Positions 1-7,387 of a stretch of DNA of 14,215 nucleotides are shown piece by piece. Both the position numbers and the translations under genes were made by a program. Within the stretch, counting starts at the first letter, position 1. The number at the start of each line of letters is the position of its first letter. The notes beneath the pieces were generated by a model that was not told the DNA's origin, made no database searches, and worked only from the letters and a program-made list of their open reading frames with translations. Origin of the DNA: Rhodocyclaceae bacterium UBA2271 (GTDB lineage Bacteria; Pseudomonadota; Gammaproteobacteria; Burkholderiales; Rhodocyclaceae); the NCBI GenBank assembly GCA_002347405.1, contig DDXB01000014.1, positions 3,491 through 17,705 of the forward strand, read 5' to 3'.

Positions 1-110
1 CTGCGGGGCACTTCGTCCAGCCAGTCCCACGGGGATTTCCTGCGGTCACGCCGACTTTGGCCCTGGGCTAGAATTGCCAATTCAATACCAACCCCGGGTT
101 ACACCTCATA

Positions 111-1613
111 GTGATTCACGAACACGTCGCCGCCGTCGATATGGGTTCCAACAGTTTTCGCCTGCAGGTCGGGCGGATCGTCGGCAACCAGATTTATCCG
201 CTCGATGGGCTGAAAGAGACGGTGCGGCTGGCGGCCGGGCTGACGCCGGAAAAACATCTGGATGAGGCCTCGCAGCGGCGCGCGCTGGCGGCTTTGGCGC
301 AGTTCGGCGAACGTCTGCGCGACTTCGCGCCGGATGCGGTGCGGGCGGTGGCGACCAATACCCTGCGCGTGGCCAGAAATTCTCCGCAGTTTTTGGCGCA
401 AGCCGAGGCAACGCTGGGTTTTCCCATCGAGATCATCGCCGGCCGCGAAGAGGCGCGCCTGATCTATCTGGGCGTCGCCCATACCCTGCCCAACCCGGAG
501 GTCCGCAATCTGATCGTCGATATCGGCGGCGGTTCGACGGAATTCATCATCGGGCAGAACATCAAGCCGCTGCAGCTTGAATCGCTGTACATGGGCTGCG
601 TCAGTTTCAGCCTGCGCTTCTTTCCGGAGGGTCGTGTCGACAAGCGTGGCATGCAGGAGGCCGAGCTGGCCGCCAGCCGCGAACTGCAGACCATCGTCAA
701 GGCCTATCGCGACACCCGCTGGGACGCGGCGGTCGGCTCCAGCGGCACGGCCAAGGCGATTCGCGACATTCTGGAACTCAATGGCTATGCCGATGGCACG
801 ATCACCCGGAAGGGTCTGGAGCGCCTGCGCAACCGGCTGGTGCAGGCGGGCGGCGCGGAGCGCGCCGGATTGAAGGGCATGCGCCCCGACCGGGTACCGG
901 TGATCGTCGGGGGCGTGGCGATCATGTCGGCGGTGTTCAAGGAGTTCGACCTCGATGAAATGAATTTTTCGGAGGGGGCGCTGCGCCTGGGCGTGCTCTA
1001 CGACTTGCTGGGCCGCTATCACCATGAAGACCTGCGCGAGGCGACGGTCAAGCGTTTCATGCAGCGTTACGAGGTTGATACGCAACAGGCGGAGCGCGTC
1101 AGCACGATGGCGTTGAAGCTGTTCCGGCAACTGCGGAGCACTGACCTGGTGGAGGATTCGGTTACTGCCAAGCTGCTGGCGTGGGCGGCGCGCCTCTCCG
1201 AGATCGGCGTGTCGGTGGCGCACGCGGGTTTCCACAAACATAGCGCCTATGTGCTGGCGAATGCCGACATGCCCGGCTTCTCGAAGCGCGACCAGTCCAT
1301 GCTGTCCCGACTGGTGCTCGCCCATCGCGGCAAGCTGGAGCGGGTGCAGGTGTTGACGCAGTCTTTGCCGGACTATCTGCCGATCTTTTGTCTGCGCGTC
1401 GCGGCGCTCCTGCACCGGGCGCGCGACGATGCGCCGGTTCCCGAGATCGAGGTGGCCATGACGGCCAAGGGCTATGAACTGCACATCGACCGGGCGTGGC
1501 TCACCAGCGCGCCGCTGACGGCTGCCGTGCTGGCCAGTGAAACCGAGCAGTGGGCAAGCGTCGATATCGAGTTCCGGGTGCGCGCCCGCCAGCGGCGCGC
1601 CGCCGCCGACTGA
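111..1613 (+). CDS. ppx: Exopolyphosphatase, Ppx/GppA family
   Basis: Predicted cytoplasmic enzyme that removes terminal phosphate from polyphosphate (or hydrolyses pppGpp; the two activities cannot be separated by eye). The 500-aa product has the ASKHA-type phosphate-binding motifs of the family: DMGSNSFRL at residues 10-18, GREEARLIYLG at 111-121 and DIGGGSTEF at 137-145. A helical C-terminal half from about residue 310 includes an HD-like stretch (SEIGVSVAHAGFHKHSAYV). The length matches the long E. coli-type Ppx. GTG at 111 is the only usual start in the open frame before the first motif; the frame is closed by TAG at 69-71 and no good Shine-Dalgarno is visible. The stop is 26 bp before the permease start, so read-through into the lipid-transport operon is possible. 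Family assignment is secure; substrate is inferred. Confidence 0.93.
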   Translation: MIHEHVAAVDMGSNSFRLQVGRIVGNQIYPLDGLKETVRLAAGLTPEKHLDEASQRRALAALAQFGERLRDFAPDAVRAVATNTLRVARNSPQFLAQAEATLGFPIEIIAGREEARLIYLGVAHTLPNPEVRNLIVDIGGGSTEFIIGQNIKPLQLESLYMGCVSFSLRFFPEGRVDKRGMQEAELAASRELQTIVKAYRDTRWDAAVGSSGTAKAIRDILELNGYADGTITRKGLERLRNRLVQAGGAERAGLKGMRPDRVPVIVGGVAIMSAVFKEFDLDEMNFSEGALRLGVLYDLLGRYHHEDLREATVKRFMQRYEVDTQQAERVSTMALKLFRQLRSTDLVEDSVTAKLLAWAARLSEIGVSVAHAGFHKHSAYVLANADMPGFSKRDQSMLSRLVLAHRGKLERVQVLTQSLPDYLPIFCLRVAALLHRARDDAPVPEIEVAMTAKGYELHIDRAWLTSAPLTAAVLASETEQWASVDIEFRVRARQRRAAAD

Positions 1614-1639
1614 ACTGCCAATGCGTCGAGTGCGTCGCC

Positions 1640-2776
1640 ATGTTGCACGCCCACTATAGCGAGACAAGCGGCGCCTCGGGTCGGAGCGAACTGCTGCTGA
1701 CCGGGCGCTGGACGTTGCGTGCGCTGGCAGAAAGGGGCGCCGCCGACACTGCCTGGCAAGACCGCTTGCGGGAACTCGGTTGCCGCGATGCGGTGAGCTG
1801 GAACTGCCTGGACATCGAGGCGCTGGATTCGGTCGGCGCCTTGCTGTTGTGGCGCAGTTGGGGGCGCAAGCTGCCCGAACGGCTGTCGATGCGCCCCGAG
1901 CACCTGCACATTTTCGAGCGCATCGCCGCCGCCGATGGCGAGCCGGCGGCGGTCGTCCTGCCGCGCTCGCCTTTCGAGGGCCTGATCGTGCTGGGCGCGG
2001 GCGTGCTGGCGGGCATGCGGCAGGTGCGCGACTTTATCGCCTTGCTGGGGCAGCTGGCGCTGGACCTGCTGCATCTGCTGCGTCATCCTGGCGATCTGCC
2101 GGCACGCGAAATTTCCGCCAACATCTACAAGAGCGGCGTGCGGGCAATGCCGGTGACCGCGCTGGTCGGCTTGCTGATCGGCATTGCCCTGTCTTACCTG
2201 TCGTCGCTGCAATTGCGCCAGTTTGGCGCCGACATGTTCATCGTCAATCTGCTCGGTCTTTCCATCATCCGCGAGCTGGGGCCGGTGCTGGTCGCCGTGC
2301 TGGTGGCCGGTCGTTCCGGCTCGGCGATGACGGCGCAACTGGGCGTGATGCGGGTGACCGAGGAAATCGACGCGCTGGCGACCATGGGTGTGTCAAGCAG
2401 CCTGCGCCTGGTCCTGCCCAAGGTGGTGGCGCTCGCCGTGGTGACGCCGCTCCTGGTGCTGTGGGCAACGGCGCTGGCGCTCTTGGGCGGCATGCTGGCG
2501 GCGGAACTTCAATTGGGTATCGGTATTGGCTATTTCATCGAGACGCTGCCCAAGGCGGTGCCGGTGGTCAACCTCTGGATCGGCCTGGTCAAGGGCGCCG
2601 TGTTCGGCCTGGCGATTGCGCTGATCGCCTGCCATTTCGGCCTGCGCGTCAAGCCAAATACGGAAAGCCTGTCGGCCAACACCACCGCCGCCGTGGTGAC
2701 GGCGATCACCGTCGTGATCTTCATCGACGCCGTGTTTGCCGTCGCCTTGCGCGGCGTTGGCGTGCCGAAACTGTAA
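1640..2776 (+). CDS. MlaE-type ABC transporter permease with N-terminal STAS-like domain
   Basis: Inner-membrane permease of an MCE-type lipid transporter. Residues from about 155 to 378 match the MlaE fold: several hydrophobic helices around the family signature ELGPVLVAVLVAGRSGSAMT (212-231) and EEIDAL (241-246), the region that contacts the ATPase. Residues 1-110 are soluble and look like a STAS/MlaB-like domain (a beta-rich start, then LDIEALDSVGALLLW at 57-71), so the function E. coli places on separate MlaB is probably fused here. ATG at 1640 is chosen because the upstream extension to 1550 is arginine-rich and overlaps the end of ppx. The stop codon overlaps the ATPase start by one base (TAATG), which implies translational coupling. 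Confidence 0.92.
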   Translation: MLHAHYSETSGASGRSELLLTGRWTLRALAERGAADTAWQDRLRELGCRDAVSWNCLDIEALDSVGALLLWRSWGRKLPERLSMRPEHLHIFERIAAADGEPAAVVLPRSPFEGLIVLGAGVLAGMRQVRDFIALLGQLALDLLHLLRHPGDLPAREISANIYKSGVRAMPVTALVGLLIGIALSYLSSLQLRQFGADMFIVNLLGLSIIRELGPVLVAVLVAGRSGSAMTAQLGVMRVTEEIDALATMGVSSSLRLVLPKVVALAVVTPLLVLWATALALLGGMLAAELQLGIGIGYFIETLPKAVPVVNLWIGLVKGAVFGLAIALIACHFGLRVKPNTESLSANTTAAVVTAITVVIFIDAVFAVALRGVGVPKL

Positions 2777-3513
2777 TGAATCCCGTCATCGCCATCAACG
2801 ATTTATCCACTCGCCTCGGCGGGGTGTGGATTCATCGTCATCTGCATCTGGAAATCGCGGCGGGCGAGATGGTGGCGCTGGTCGGCGGCTCCGGCAGCGG
2901 CAAGACGACCCTGCTGCGGCAGATGATCGGCCTCCTGACGCCCACCCAGGGCACGATCCGCTTGTTCGGCGAACCCTTGTTCGGTGGCGGGGTGGTGCGC
3001 GAACGCGCGCTGCGGCAACGGTTTGGCGTGCTGTTTCAGCAGGGCGCGCTGTTTTCCGCCCTCAATGTGTTCGACAACATCGCCTTCCCGCTGCGCGAAC
3101 TCAGGTGTTTCGACGCGACCACGATTCGCGACCTGGTGATGCTCAAGCTCGAAATGGTCGAGCTCCTGCCGCAACATGCCCTGTTGCTGCCGGCGGAATT
3201 GTCCGGCGGCATGGTCAAGCGCGTTGCCCTGGCGCGCGCCCTGGCGCTGGAACCGGAACTGCTGCTGCTCGACGAGCCGACCGCCGGCCTCGATCCCGAT
3301 CGCTCCGCCGGCTTTGTGCGCCTGATCCGCCGGCTCGGGGATGAACTCGGCCTCACGGTGCTGCTGGTGACCCACGATGTCGCCACGCTGGCGGCGTTGA
3401 CGGCAAAGGTCGCCGTGCTCGCCGAGCAACATATCCTGGCCTATGGCATGCTTGATACAGTCAGGCAATTCGACCATCCTTTCATCCGCAAATTTTTTCA
3501 CCGATCGCCCTGA
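2776..3513 (+). CDS. MlaF-type ABC transporter ATP-binding protein
   Basis: Cytoplasmic ATPase that powers the adjacent permease. The 245-aa product has the full set of ABC motifs: Walker A GGSGSGKTT (37-45), Q-loop FQQG (87-90), signature LSGGM (142-146), Walker B LLLLDEP (162-168) and the switch histidine in VTHD (H200). LSGGM followed by VKRVALARAL is typical of MlaF/Ttg2A-like subunits. The start ATG overlaps the permease stop by one base, so translation is probably coupled; an open frame continues upstream within the permease gene but has no permease- or ATPase-like content. The C-terminus (DHPFIRKFFHRSP) lies where MlaF carries its extension toward MlaB. That extension is known for the E. 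coli complex; its role here is inferred. Confidence 0.94.
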   Translation: MNPVIAINDLSTRLGGVWIHRHLHLEIAAGEMVALVGGSGSGKTTLLRQMIGLLTPTQGTIRLFGEPLFGGGVVRERALRQRFGVLFQQGALFSALNVFDNIAFPLRELRCFDATTIRDLVMLKLEMVELLPQHALLLPAELSGGMVKRVALARALALEPELLLLDEPTAGLDPDRSAGFVRLIRRLGDELGLTVLLVTHDVATLAALTAKVAVLAEQHILAYGMLDTVRQFDHPFIRKFFHRSP

Positions 3514-3517
3514 ATCC

Positions 3518-4465
3518 ATGGAAAACCGTTCCCATGCCCTGCTGGCGGGTCTGTTCACCCTGCTGTTCCTGCTGGCCGCCGTCGCGGCGCTCTGGTGGTT
3601 CGCGGGCGGCGGCGACCCGACGCACACTTACCTCCTCGAAACGCGCGGCAGCGTGACCGGGCTGAATCGTCAGGCCCAGGTGCGCTATCGCGGCATCCGC
3701 GCCGGCAAGGTCATCGACATCGAGCCGGATGAAAAGGACCCCGGCCTGCTGCTGGTCGAGATCACGCTGGGCCGTCAATACCGCCTGACCGACAAGACCG
3801 TGGCCAAGCTCAAGTTCCAGGGCGTCACCGGGCTGGCCTATGTGATGCTGGAAGAGGCCGGGGAGGGCGGGCGGCCACTGGATACCACAGGCCTGACGCC
3901 GCCGCGTTTGAAAATCCAGCCGGGACTGTTCAACGCGCTGGACGACAAGGCCGGTGCGCTTGCGGACCAGCTCGCCGATCTCGGGCAGCGCCTCAATCGC
4001 CTGCTCGATGATCGCAACCTCCAGAATGTTTCCCGGACGCTCGATAACCTGGCCAGCGCTTCCGATGGACTGAAAGAATTGCCGAGTGTGATGGCGGGCT
4101 TGCGTGCCGCCTTGTCCGACGCGAATCTCGAGCGCCTGCGGATGCTCTTGACCCATCTGGAAAAAACCGCTGGCGAGGCCGCGCCGCTGACGGTCGAAGC
4201 GCGCGCGCTGGTCGGCGCCATGAACGCGCTGACCCAGCGCCTTGATCAGCTTGCCGGCAGCGCGGTTGGCGTGAGCGACCGGCTTGGCACCGACACCCTG
4301 CCGCATGCGGAACGGCTGATGACCGATCTGGCCGCCGCCACGCGCCGTCTCGACCGCTTGCTCAAAACGCTCGGCGACACGCCGCAGTCCGTGATCTTCG
4401 GGCCCGCTCCGGCCAAACCGGGGCCGGGCGAGGCGGGTTTTGTCATTCCCCATCGGACGGAATAA
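3518..4465 (+). CDS. MCE-domain (MlaD-like) lipid-transport protein with long C-terminal helical region
   Basis: Predicted inner-membrane-anchored, periplasmic substrate-binding subunit of the transporter. Residues 9-32 form one transmembrane helix (LLAGLFTLLFLLAAVAALWW). Residues 38-118 are one MCE domain (YLLETRGSVTGLNRQAQVRYRG, then GVTGLAYVML). The remaining ~190 residues are low in aromatics and heptad-like (repeated LADQLADLGQRLNRLLDD-type stretches), consistent with a long coiled coil or helical tube. At 315 aa it is much longer than E. coli MlaD and resembles single-MCE proteins with an extended helical needle. ATG 3518 begins four bases after the ATPase stop; the longer frame from 3443 overlaps the ATPase and starts with non-hydrophobic residues, so it was not chosen. 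Confidence 0.92.
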   Translation: MENRSHALLAGLFTLLFLLAAVAALWWFAGGGDPTHTYLLETRGSVTGLNRQAQVRYRGIRAGKVIDIEPDEKDPGLLLVEITLGRQYRLTDKTVAKLKFQGVTGLAYVMLEEAGEGGRPLDTTGLTPPRLKIQPGLFNALDDKAGALADQLADLGQRLNRLLDDRNLQNVSRTLDNLASASDGLKELPSVMAGLRAALSDANLERLRMLLTHLEKTAGEAAPLTVEARALVGAMNALTQRLDQLAGSAVGVSDRLGTDTLPHAERLMTDLAAATRRLDRLLKTLGDTPQSVIFGPAPAKPGPGEAGFVIPHRTE

Positions 4466-4469
4466 TTCC

Positions 4470-5090
4470 ATGCGCAAAATCGTCATCATTCTTCTGGTCG
4501 CGCTGCTGGCGGGCTGCGCCGGAACCTCGTCACGCCAGCCCGAACCTGCGCTCTACGACCTCGGCGATTTTGCCGGCGCCAGGCCGGCATCCGGCTTGCC
4601 CATCGCCGTCGCTATCGCCACCATCGAAGTGCGGGCGAATTCATGGCTGGTCGGGCCGCAGATGCGCTATCGCCTTGTCTCTGCCGACAGCTCGCGGCGG
4701 CATGCCTACGCGCACAGTCGCTGGGCAGCGCCGCCGGCCGAATTGCTGGAACGCTTCCTGCAGCGGCGCATCGTCTTCGGCCAGCCCGAGTCTGCCGCGC
4801 CGGGTTGCCGGCTGCAGTTGCATCTGGATGAAATCGAACAGCGCTTTGCCACGCCGCAAACCAGCCAGCTCGTGCTGGAGGTCAGCGCCACCCTGCTGCC
4901 TCGGCGCGGCGAGACAGCATTATCGAAGCGTGCGTTCCTGATACAGCACGACGCCCCGACTCCAGACGCCCAAGGTGGCGTGGCGGCGACGCGTGAGGCG
5001 GCGCAGGCCCTGGCGGACGAACTGGCGCAATGGTTGAATGAACTGGCCCGCGAACGGCCGCAAGTCATCAATGTGTGCAAGGAGAAATAA
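4470..5090 (+). CDS. PqiC-like ABC-type transport auxiliary lipoprotein
   Basis: Predicted outer-membrane lipoprotein that would receive the periplasmic part of the MCE transporter. The 206-aa precursor starts MRKIVIILLVALLAGC: a short signal peptide ending in a lipobox (LLAGC) with the modified cysteine at residue 16. Serine and alanine follow rather than Asp, so Lol transport to the outer membrane is expected. The body (YDLGDF near 30, then VAIATIEVRANSWLVGPQMRYRL and a helix AELLERFLQRRIV) fits the ABC_trans_aux/PqiC family. ATG 4470 is preferred over the frame start at 4440, which overlaps the MCE gene; GGACGGAA lies at suitable spacing upstream. It begins four bases after the MCE stop, so it is the fourth gene of the module. 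Confidence 0.88.
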   Translation: MRKIVIILLVALLAGCAGTSSRQPEPALYDLGDFAGARPASGLPIAVAIATIEVRANSWLVGPQMRYRLVSADSSRRHAYAHSRWAAPPAELLERFLQRRIVFGQPESAAPGCRLQLHLDEIEQRFATPQTSQLVLEVSATLLPRRGETALSKRAFLIQHDAPTPDAQGGVAATREAAQALADELAQWLNELARERPQVINVCKEK

Positions 5091-5120
5091 TGGCCCCCCA
5101 CGCTCGTAAATTCGACTCGC

Positions 5121-5167
5121 TGCCCCCCACCCCCAGAGGGGGCAACCCGCCCATGCCCCTTTGGGGC
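5121..5167. repeat. GC-rich double-hairpin intergenic repeat
   Basis: Two adjacent hairpins fill the gap between the lipoprotein and crotonase genes: CCCCC-AGA-GGGGG at 5130-5142, with further C-tract at 5123-5128 that could pair instead, and GCCCC-TTT-GGGGC at 5155-5167. From memory, this resembles the CTCGCTGCCCCC...GGGGCGGCC intergenic repeat seen many times in betaproteobacterial genomes; copy number here cannot be tested from one window. It has no T-tract, so it is not a typical intrinsic terminator, but it could stabilise the operon mRNA 3' end. Confidence 0.55.
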
Positions 5168-5187
5168 GGCCCTGCGGAGGCATGATC

Positions 5188-5955
5188 ATGACCACCGAAT
5201 CCATTGTGCTGATCGAAAACCATGACGGCGTGGTGACGCTGACGCTCAACCGTCCCGCGCAGTTCAATGCCCTGTCGACCGAGCTATTGACCGCGCTGCA
5301 AACGGCGCTCGAGAAAGTCGGCGCTGACAGGACGGCGCGGGTCGTCGTCATCGCCGGCGCGGGCAAGGCTTTCTGCGCCGGGCACGACCTCAAGCAGATG
5401 CGCGCCAACCACGACAAGGCCTACATGCAGCAGCTCTTCAGGCAGTGCGGGCGCGTCATGACCCTGCTGACCGAACTGCCGCAGCCGGTGATCGCCCGGG
5501 TGCAGGGCGTCGCCACGGCGGCCGGCTGTCAGCTCGTGGCGAGCTGCGACCTGGCGGTTGCCGCCGACGTGGCGAAGTTCGCCGTGTCCGGCATCAATGT
5601 CGGCCTGTTCTGCTCCACCCCTGCTGTCGCGCTCTCACGCAACATGGGTCGGAAGCCGGCGCTCGAAATGCTGCTGACCGGCGACTTCATCGATGCCGCG
5701 GAAGCCCAGCGGCGCGGCCTCGTCAATCGCGTCGTGCCGGCCGAACAACTCGATGCAGAAGTGCAAAAACTCACCGACAGCATCTGCGCCAAGTCGCCGG
5801 ACGCCATCGCCATGGGCAAGCAGCTCTTCTACCGCCAGCTCGAAATGGGCCTGGCCGGCGCCTACCAACTGGCCGCCGAAACCATGGCCTGCAACATGAT
5901 GACCGCCGACGCCGTGGCGGGCATCGACGGCTTCATGAACAAGCGCAAGACTTGA
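5188..5955 (+). CDS. Enoyl-CoA hydratase/isomerase (crotonase) family protein lacking both catalytic Glu
   Basis: A 255-aa crotonase-fold protein expected to bind an acyl-CoA in the cytoplasm. Both oxyanion-hole segments are present: AFCAGHDL (61-68) and GVATAAGCQLVASCDLAVA (107-125). Aligning to rat mitochondrial hydratase by the GC-E and F-x-x-P-E patterns puts Gln115 where the first catalytic Glu would be and Gly135 where the second would be. It is therefore probably not a standard hydratase and is closer to the ECHDC3-like subgroup, whose reaction is uncertain. ATG 5188 is preferred because GGAGG at 5176-5180 is seven bases upstream; ATG 5182 would be too close. It follows the double-hairpin repeat and is probably a separate unit from the transporter. 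Confidence 0.9.
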   Translation: MTTESIVLIENHDGVVTLTLNRPAQFNALSTELLTALQTALEKVGADRTARVVVIAGAGKAFCAGHDLKQMRANHDKAYMQQLFRQCGRVMTLLTELPQPVIARVQGVATAAGCQLVASCDLAVAADVAKFAVSGINVGLFCSTPAVALSRNMGRKPALEMLLTGDFIDAAEAQRRGLVNRVVPAEQLDAEVQKLTDSICAKSPDAIAMGKQLFYRQLEMGLAGAYQLAAETMACNMMTADAVAGIDGFMNKRKT

Positions 5956-5978
5956 GTGGCATAAAGACGATCAAGGAC

Positions 5979-5992
5979 GCAACGTTCGTTGC
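5979..5992. terminator. Short palindrome between convergent genes
   Basis: GCAACGTTCGTTGC is a 6-bp stem with a 2-nt centre (or a 4-bp stem with a 6-nt loop) in the 42-bp gap between the convergent crotonase and YdhR-like genes. It has no T-tract on either side, so terminator function is only suggested by position. Confidence 0.25.
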
Positions 5993-5997
5993 CGACG

Positions 5998-6312
5998 CTA
6001 CGCGCTGGAAAGTATCTCGTGCGACACGTTGTCGACCACGACCGGGCAGTCCATGTAGGTGACCGAAGGCTCGGTGTTGTACTTTTCGCGGACGAAGGCC
6101 CGCCAACTCTCGGTGTACAGTGCTTCAGCCTCGGCTTTGCTGTTCCAGAGATAGATGCCGCCGACGGTGCTGCCGTCCTGCGACAGCACGTAATACTTGC
6201 GGAGCAGTCCCGCTACGCCCTGGTACTTGGGAGCCGTGCTCAGGAAAATCTTGCGTGCCTCATCCAGTGTCATGGGTTTTGGCAGCTTGAAGGTGGCCAT
6301 GGCCGTGATCAT
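5998..6312 (-). CDS. YdhR-like small monooxygenase-family protein
   Basis: A 104-aa soluble protein. It matches the general pattern of the YdhR/dimeric ferredoxin-like alpha-beta barrel family: KYQGVAGLLRKYYVLSQDGSTVGGIYLWNSKAEAEAL followed by a helix and a short strand. Members are putative monooxygenases of unproven substrate, usually homodimeric. ATG at 6312 is supported by a GAGGAGG Shine-Dalgarno six bases upstream on the - strand; an internal Met five residues in is a weaker choice. It follows the small membrane protein by 42 bp in the same direction and is probably in its transcription unit. The stop faces the crotonase stop. Family assignment is by eye. Confidence 0.75.
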   Translation of the reverse strand: MITAMATFKLPKPMTLDEARKIFLSTAPKYQGVAGLLRKYYVLSQDGSTVGGIYLWNSKAEAEALYTESWRAFVREKYNTEPSVTYMDCPVVVDNVSHEILSSA

Positions 6313-6354
6313 GTGAATCCTCCTCAGGGTGGTGCCGTGATGTTGGGACGTTGA

Positions 6355-6681
6355 CTACTGTGGCTGCGCTGCGGCGGCAAACCACAGAAAAATCGCCACA
6401 CCGACAATCAGCGCGGCATCGGCAAACAGGGCGCCAATGGCGAGACCTGCAACCAGCCTGTCCTTGACCTGAAAGACCTTGCCGCCCCACAGATACTTCC
6501 AGAACTGAATATGCAGTTCCTGCAGTCGCGGCGAGAGCGAAGCCAGCTGCTGGCTGGTGGGTTGGCCGAGCGCGGCGAACTCGTCAGGATGCTTCTCCTG
6601 CAGCACGCGCAGCAGCAGGTTGCGGAAAAGCCAACTGCTGCCCATGGCCAGCAAAATGATCACGATGGCCATTCCGGTCAT
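6355..6681 (-). CDS. Small membrane protein of unknown function
   Basis: A 108-aa protein with one N-terminal helix (residues 3-20, MAIVIILLAMGSSWLF) and a C-terminal helical hairpin or long helix (DRLVAGLAIGALFADAALIVGVAIFLWFAAA), separated by a ~50-residue soluble loop with LGQPTSQQLASLSPRLQELH. Topology and the HPDEFAALG loop faintly recall UspB-like proteins, but similarity is too weak for a name. ATG at 6681 is chosen because GGACGAG lies just upstream; the open frame continues five codons to a TTG at 6696 with no ribosome site. It lies between the methyltransferase (85 bp upstream) and the YdhR-like gene (42 bp downstream) on the same strand. Function unknown. Confidence 0.7.
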   Translation of the reverse strand: MTGMAIVIILLAMGSSWLFRNLLLRVLQEKHPDEFAALGQPTSQQLASLSPRLQELHIQFWKYLWGGKVFQVKDRLVAGLAIGALFADAALIVGVAIFLWFAAAAQPQ

Positions 6682-6766
6682 AAGATTCTCGTCCAATGTT
6701 TGATGTGGCTGGCCCGGGCAACAAAATTATCGGCGCCAGTGTTGGAGGATGGGTGAGCCCTGCTGT

Positions 6767-7387
6767 TCATGTCGAGGATTTGCGGAAGCAGCAGTAAACA
6801 AACTGCTGCAGCGTACCGGAAGGTGTGCGGTGTTCGACCTTCTCATGTTTCACAAGTGTAAATGACGCGCCGAACGCTGCGTGCAACTGCCCGGCGCTGT
6901 AACGCACGACGGGCAGGCCGCTGCATTGGGTGGGGCCATCTTCCGCAAACGTGGCAACGATGACATGTCCTTCCGGCTTGACCGTGCGCAGGACGGCCGT
7001 GACATAGGCCCGCCTGTCATCGGCTGATGTGAGGAAGTGAAAGACTGCCCGGTCGTGCCACAAGTCATAGGTGTCAGCCGGCAGGGTTGCCTTGGTGATG
7101 TCGGCCTCAAGCCAGTGCACCGCGTGGCCCGCTGCGCCAAGCCGCAACTTGGTGGCGGCGAGCGCCGCCGCGGAGAGGTCAAGCACCGTGAGGTTCGCAT
7201 AACCATTTGCCAGAAGGTCGTCGACCAGCGTTGAAGCGCCGCCGCCAACATCGATGATTGATGCCGACAGGGGAATTTCCGTGTCGTGGATCATGCCTAA
7301 CGACTGACTGGCGTGCTCCTGAAACCAACTGACAGCATCTGCTGGTTTGGTCGAATAGATGTTGTTCCAGTGGGATTTTGACGGCAT
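6767..7387 (-). CDS. Class I SAM-dependent methyltransferase
   Basis: A 206-aa cytoplasmic methyltransferase of the Rossmann-type class I fold. Motif I is SIIDVGGGASTLVDDLL (residues 43-59), the acidic residue ending strand 2 is in LTVLDLS (66-72), EADIT (94-98) fits the motif II/adenine region, and YDLWHDRAVFHFL (107-119) fits motif IV. The N-terminus (HWNNIYSTKPADAVSWFQEH) is typical of small methyltransferases that act on small molecules, including thiopurine or tellurite methyltransferase-like groups, but the substrate cannot be told. ATG 7387 has only a weak GAGA upstream. It is likely the first gene of the three-gene - strand set ending at 5998. Confidence 0.9.
   Translation of the reverse strand: MPSKSHWNNIYSTKPADAVSWFQEHASQSLGMIHDTEIPLSASIIDVGGGASTLVDDLLANGYANLTVLDLSAAALAATKLRLGAAGHAVHWLEADITKATLPADTYDLWHDRAVFHFLTSADDRRAYVTAVLRTVKPEGHVIVATFAEDGPTQCSGLPVVRYSAGQLHAAFGASFTLVKHEKVEHRTPSGTLQQFVYCCFRKSST

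Noticed and set aside
99..1667. Long - strand open frame opposite ppx
   Set aside because: It is antisense to a gene with clear Ppx motifs, is rich in Arg, His and Gln, and has no recognisable domain: a high-GC shadow frame.
6355..6681. Naming the small membrane protein UspB
   Set aside because: Only length and general topology agree; no clear residue-level match.
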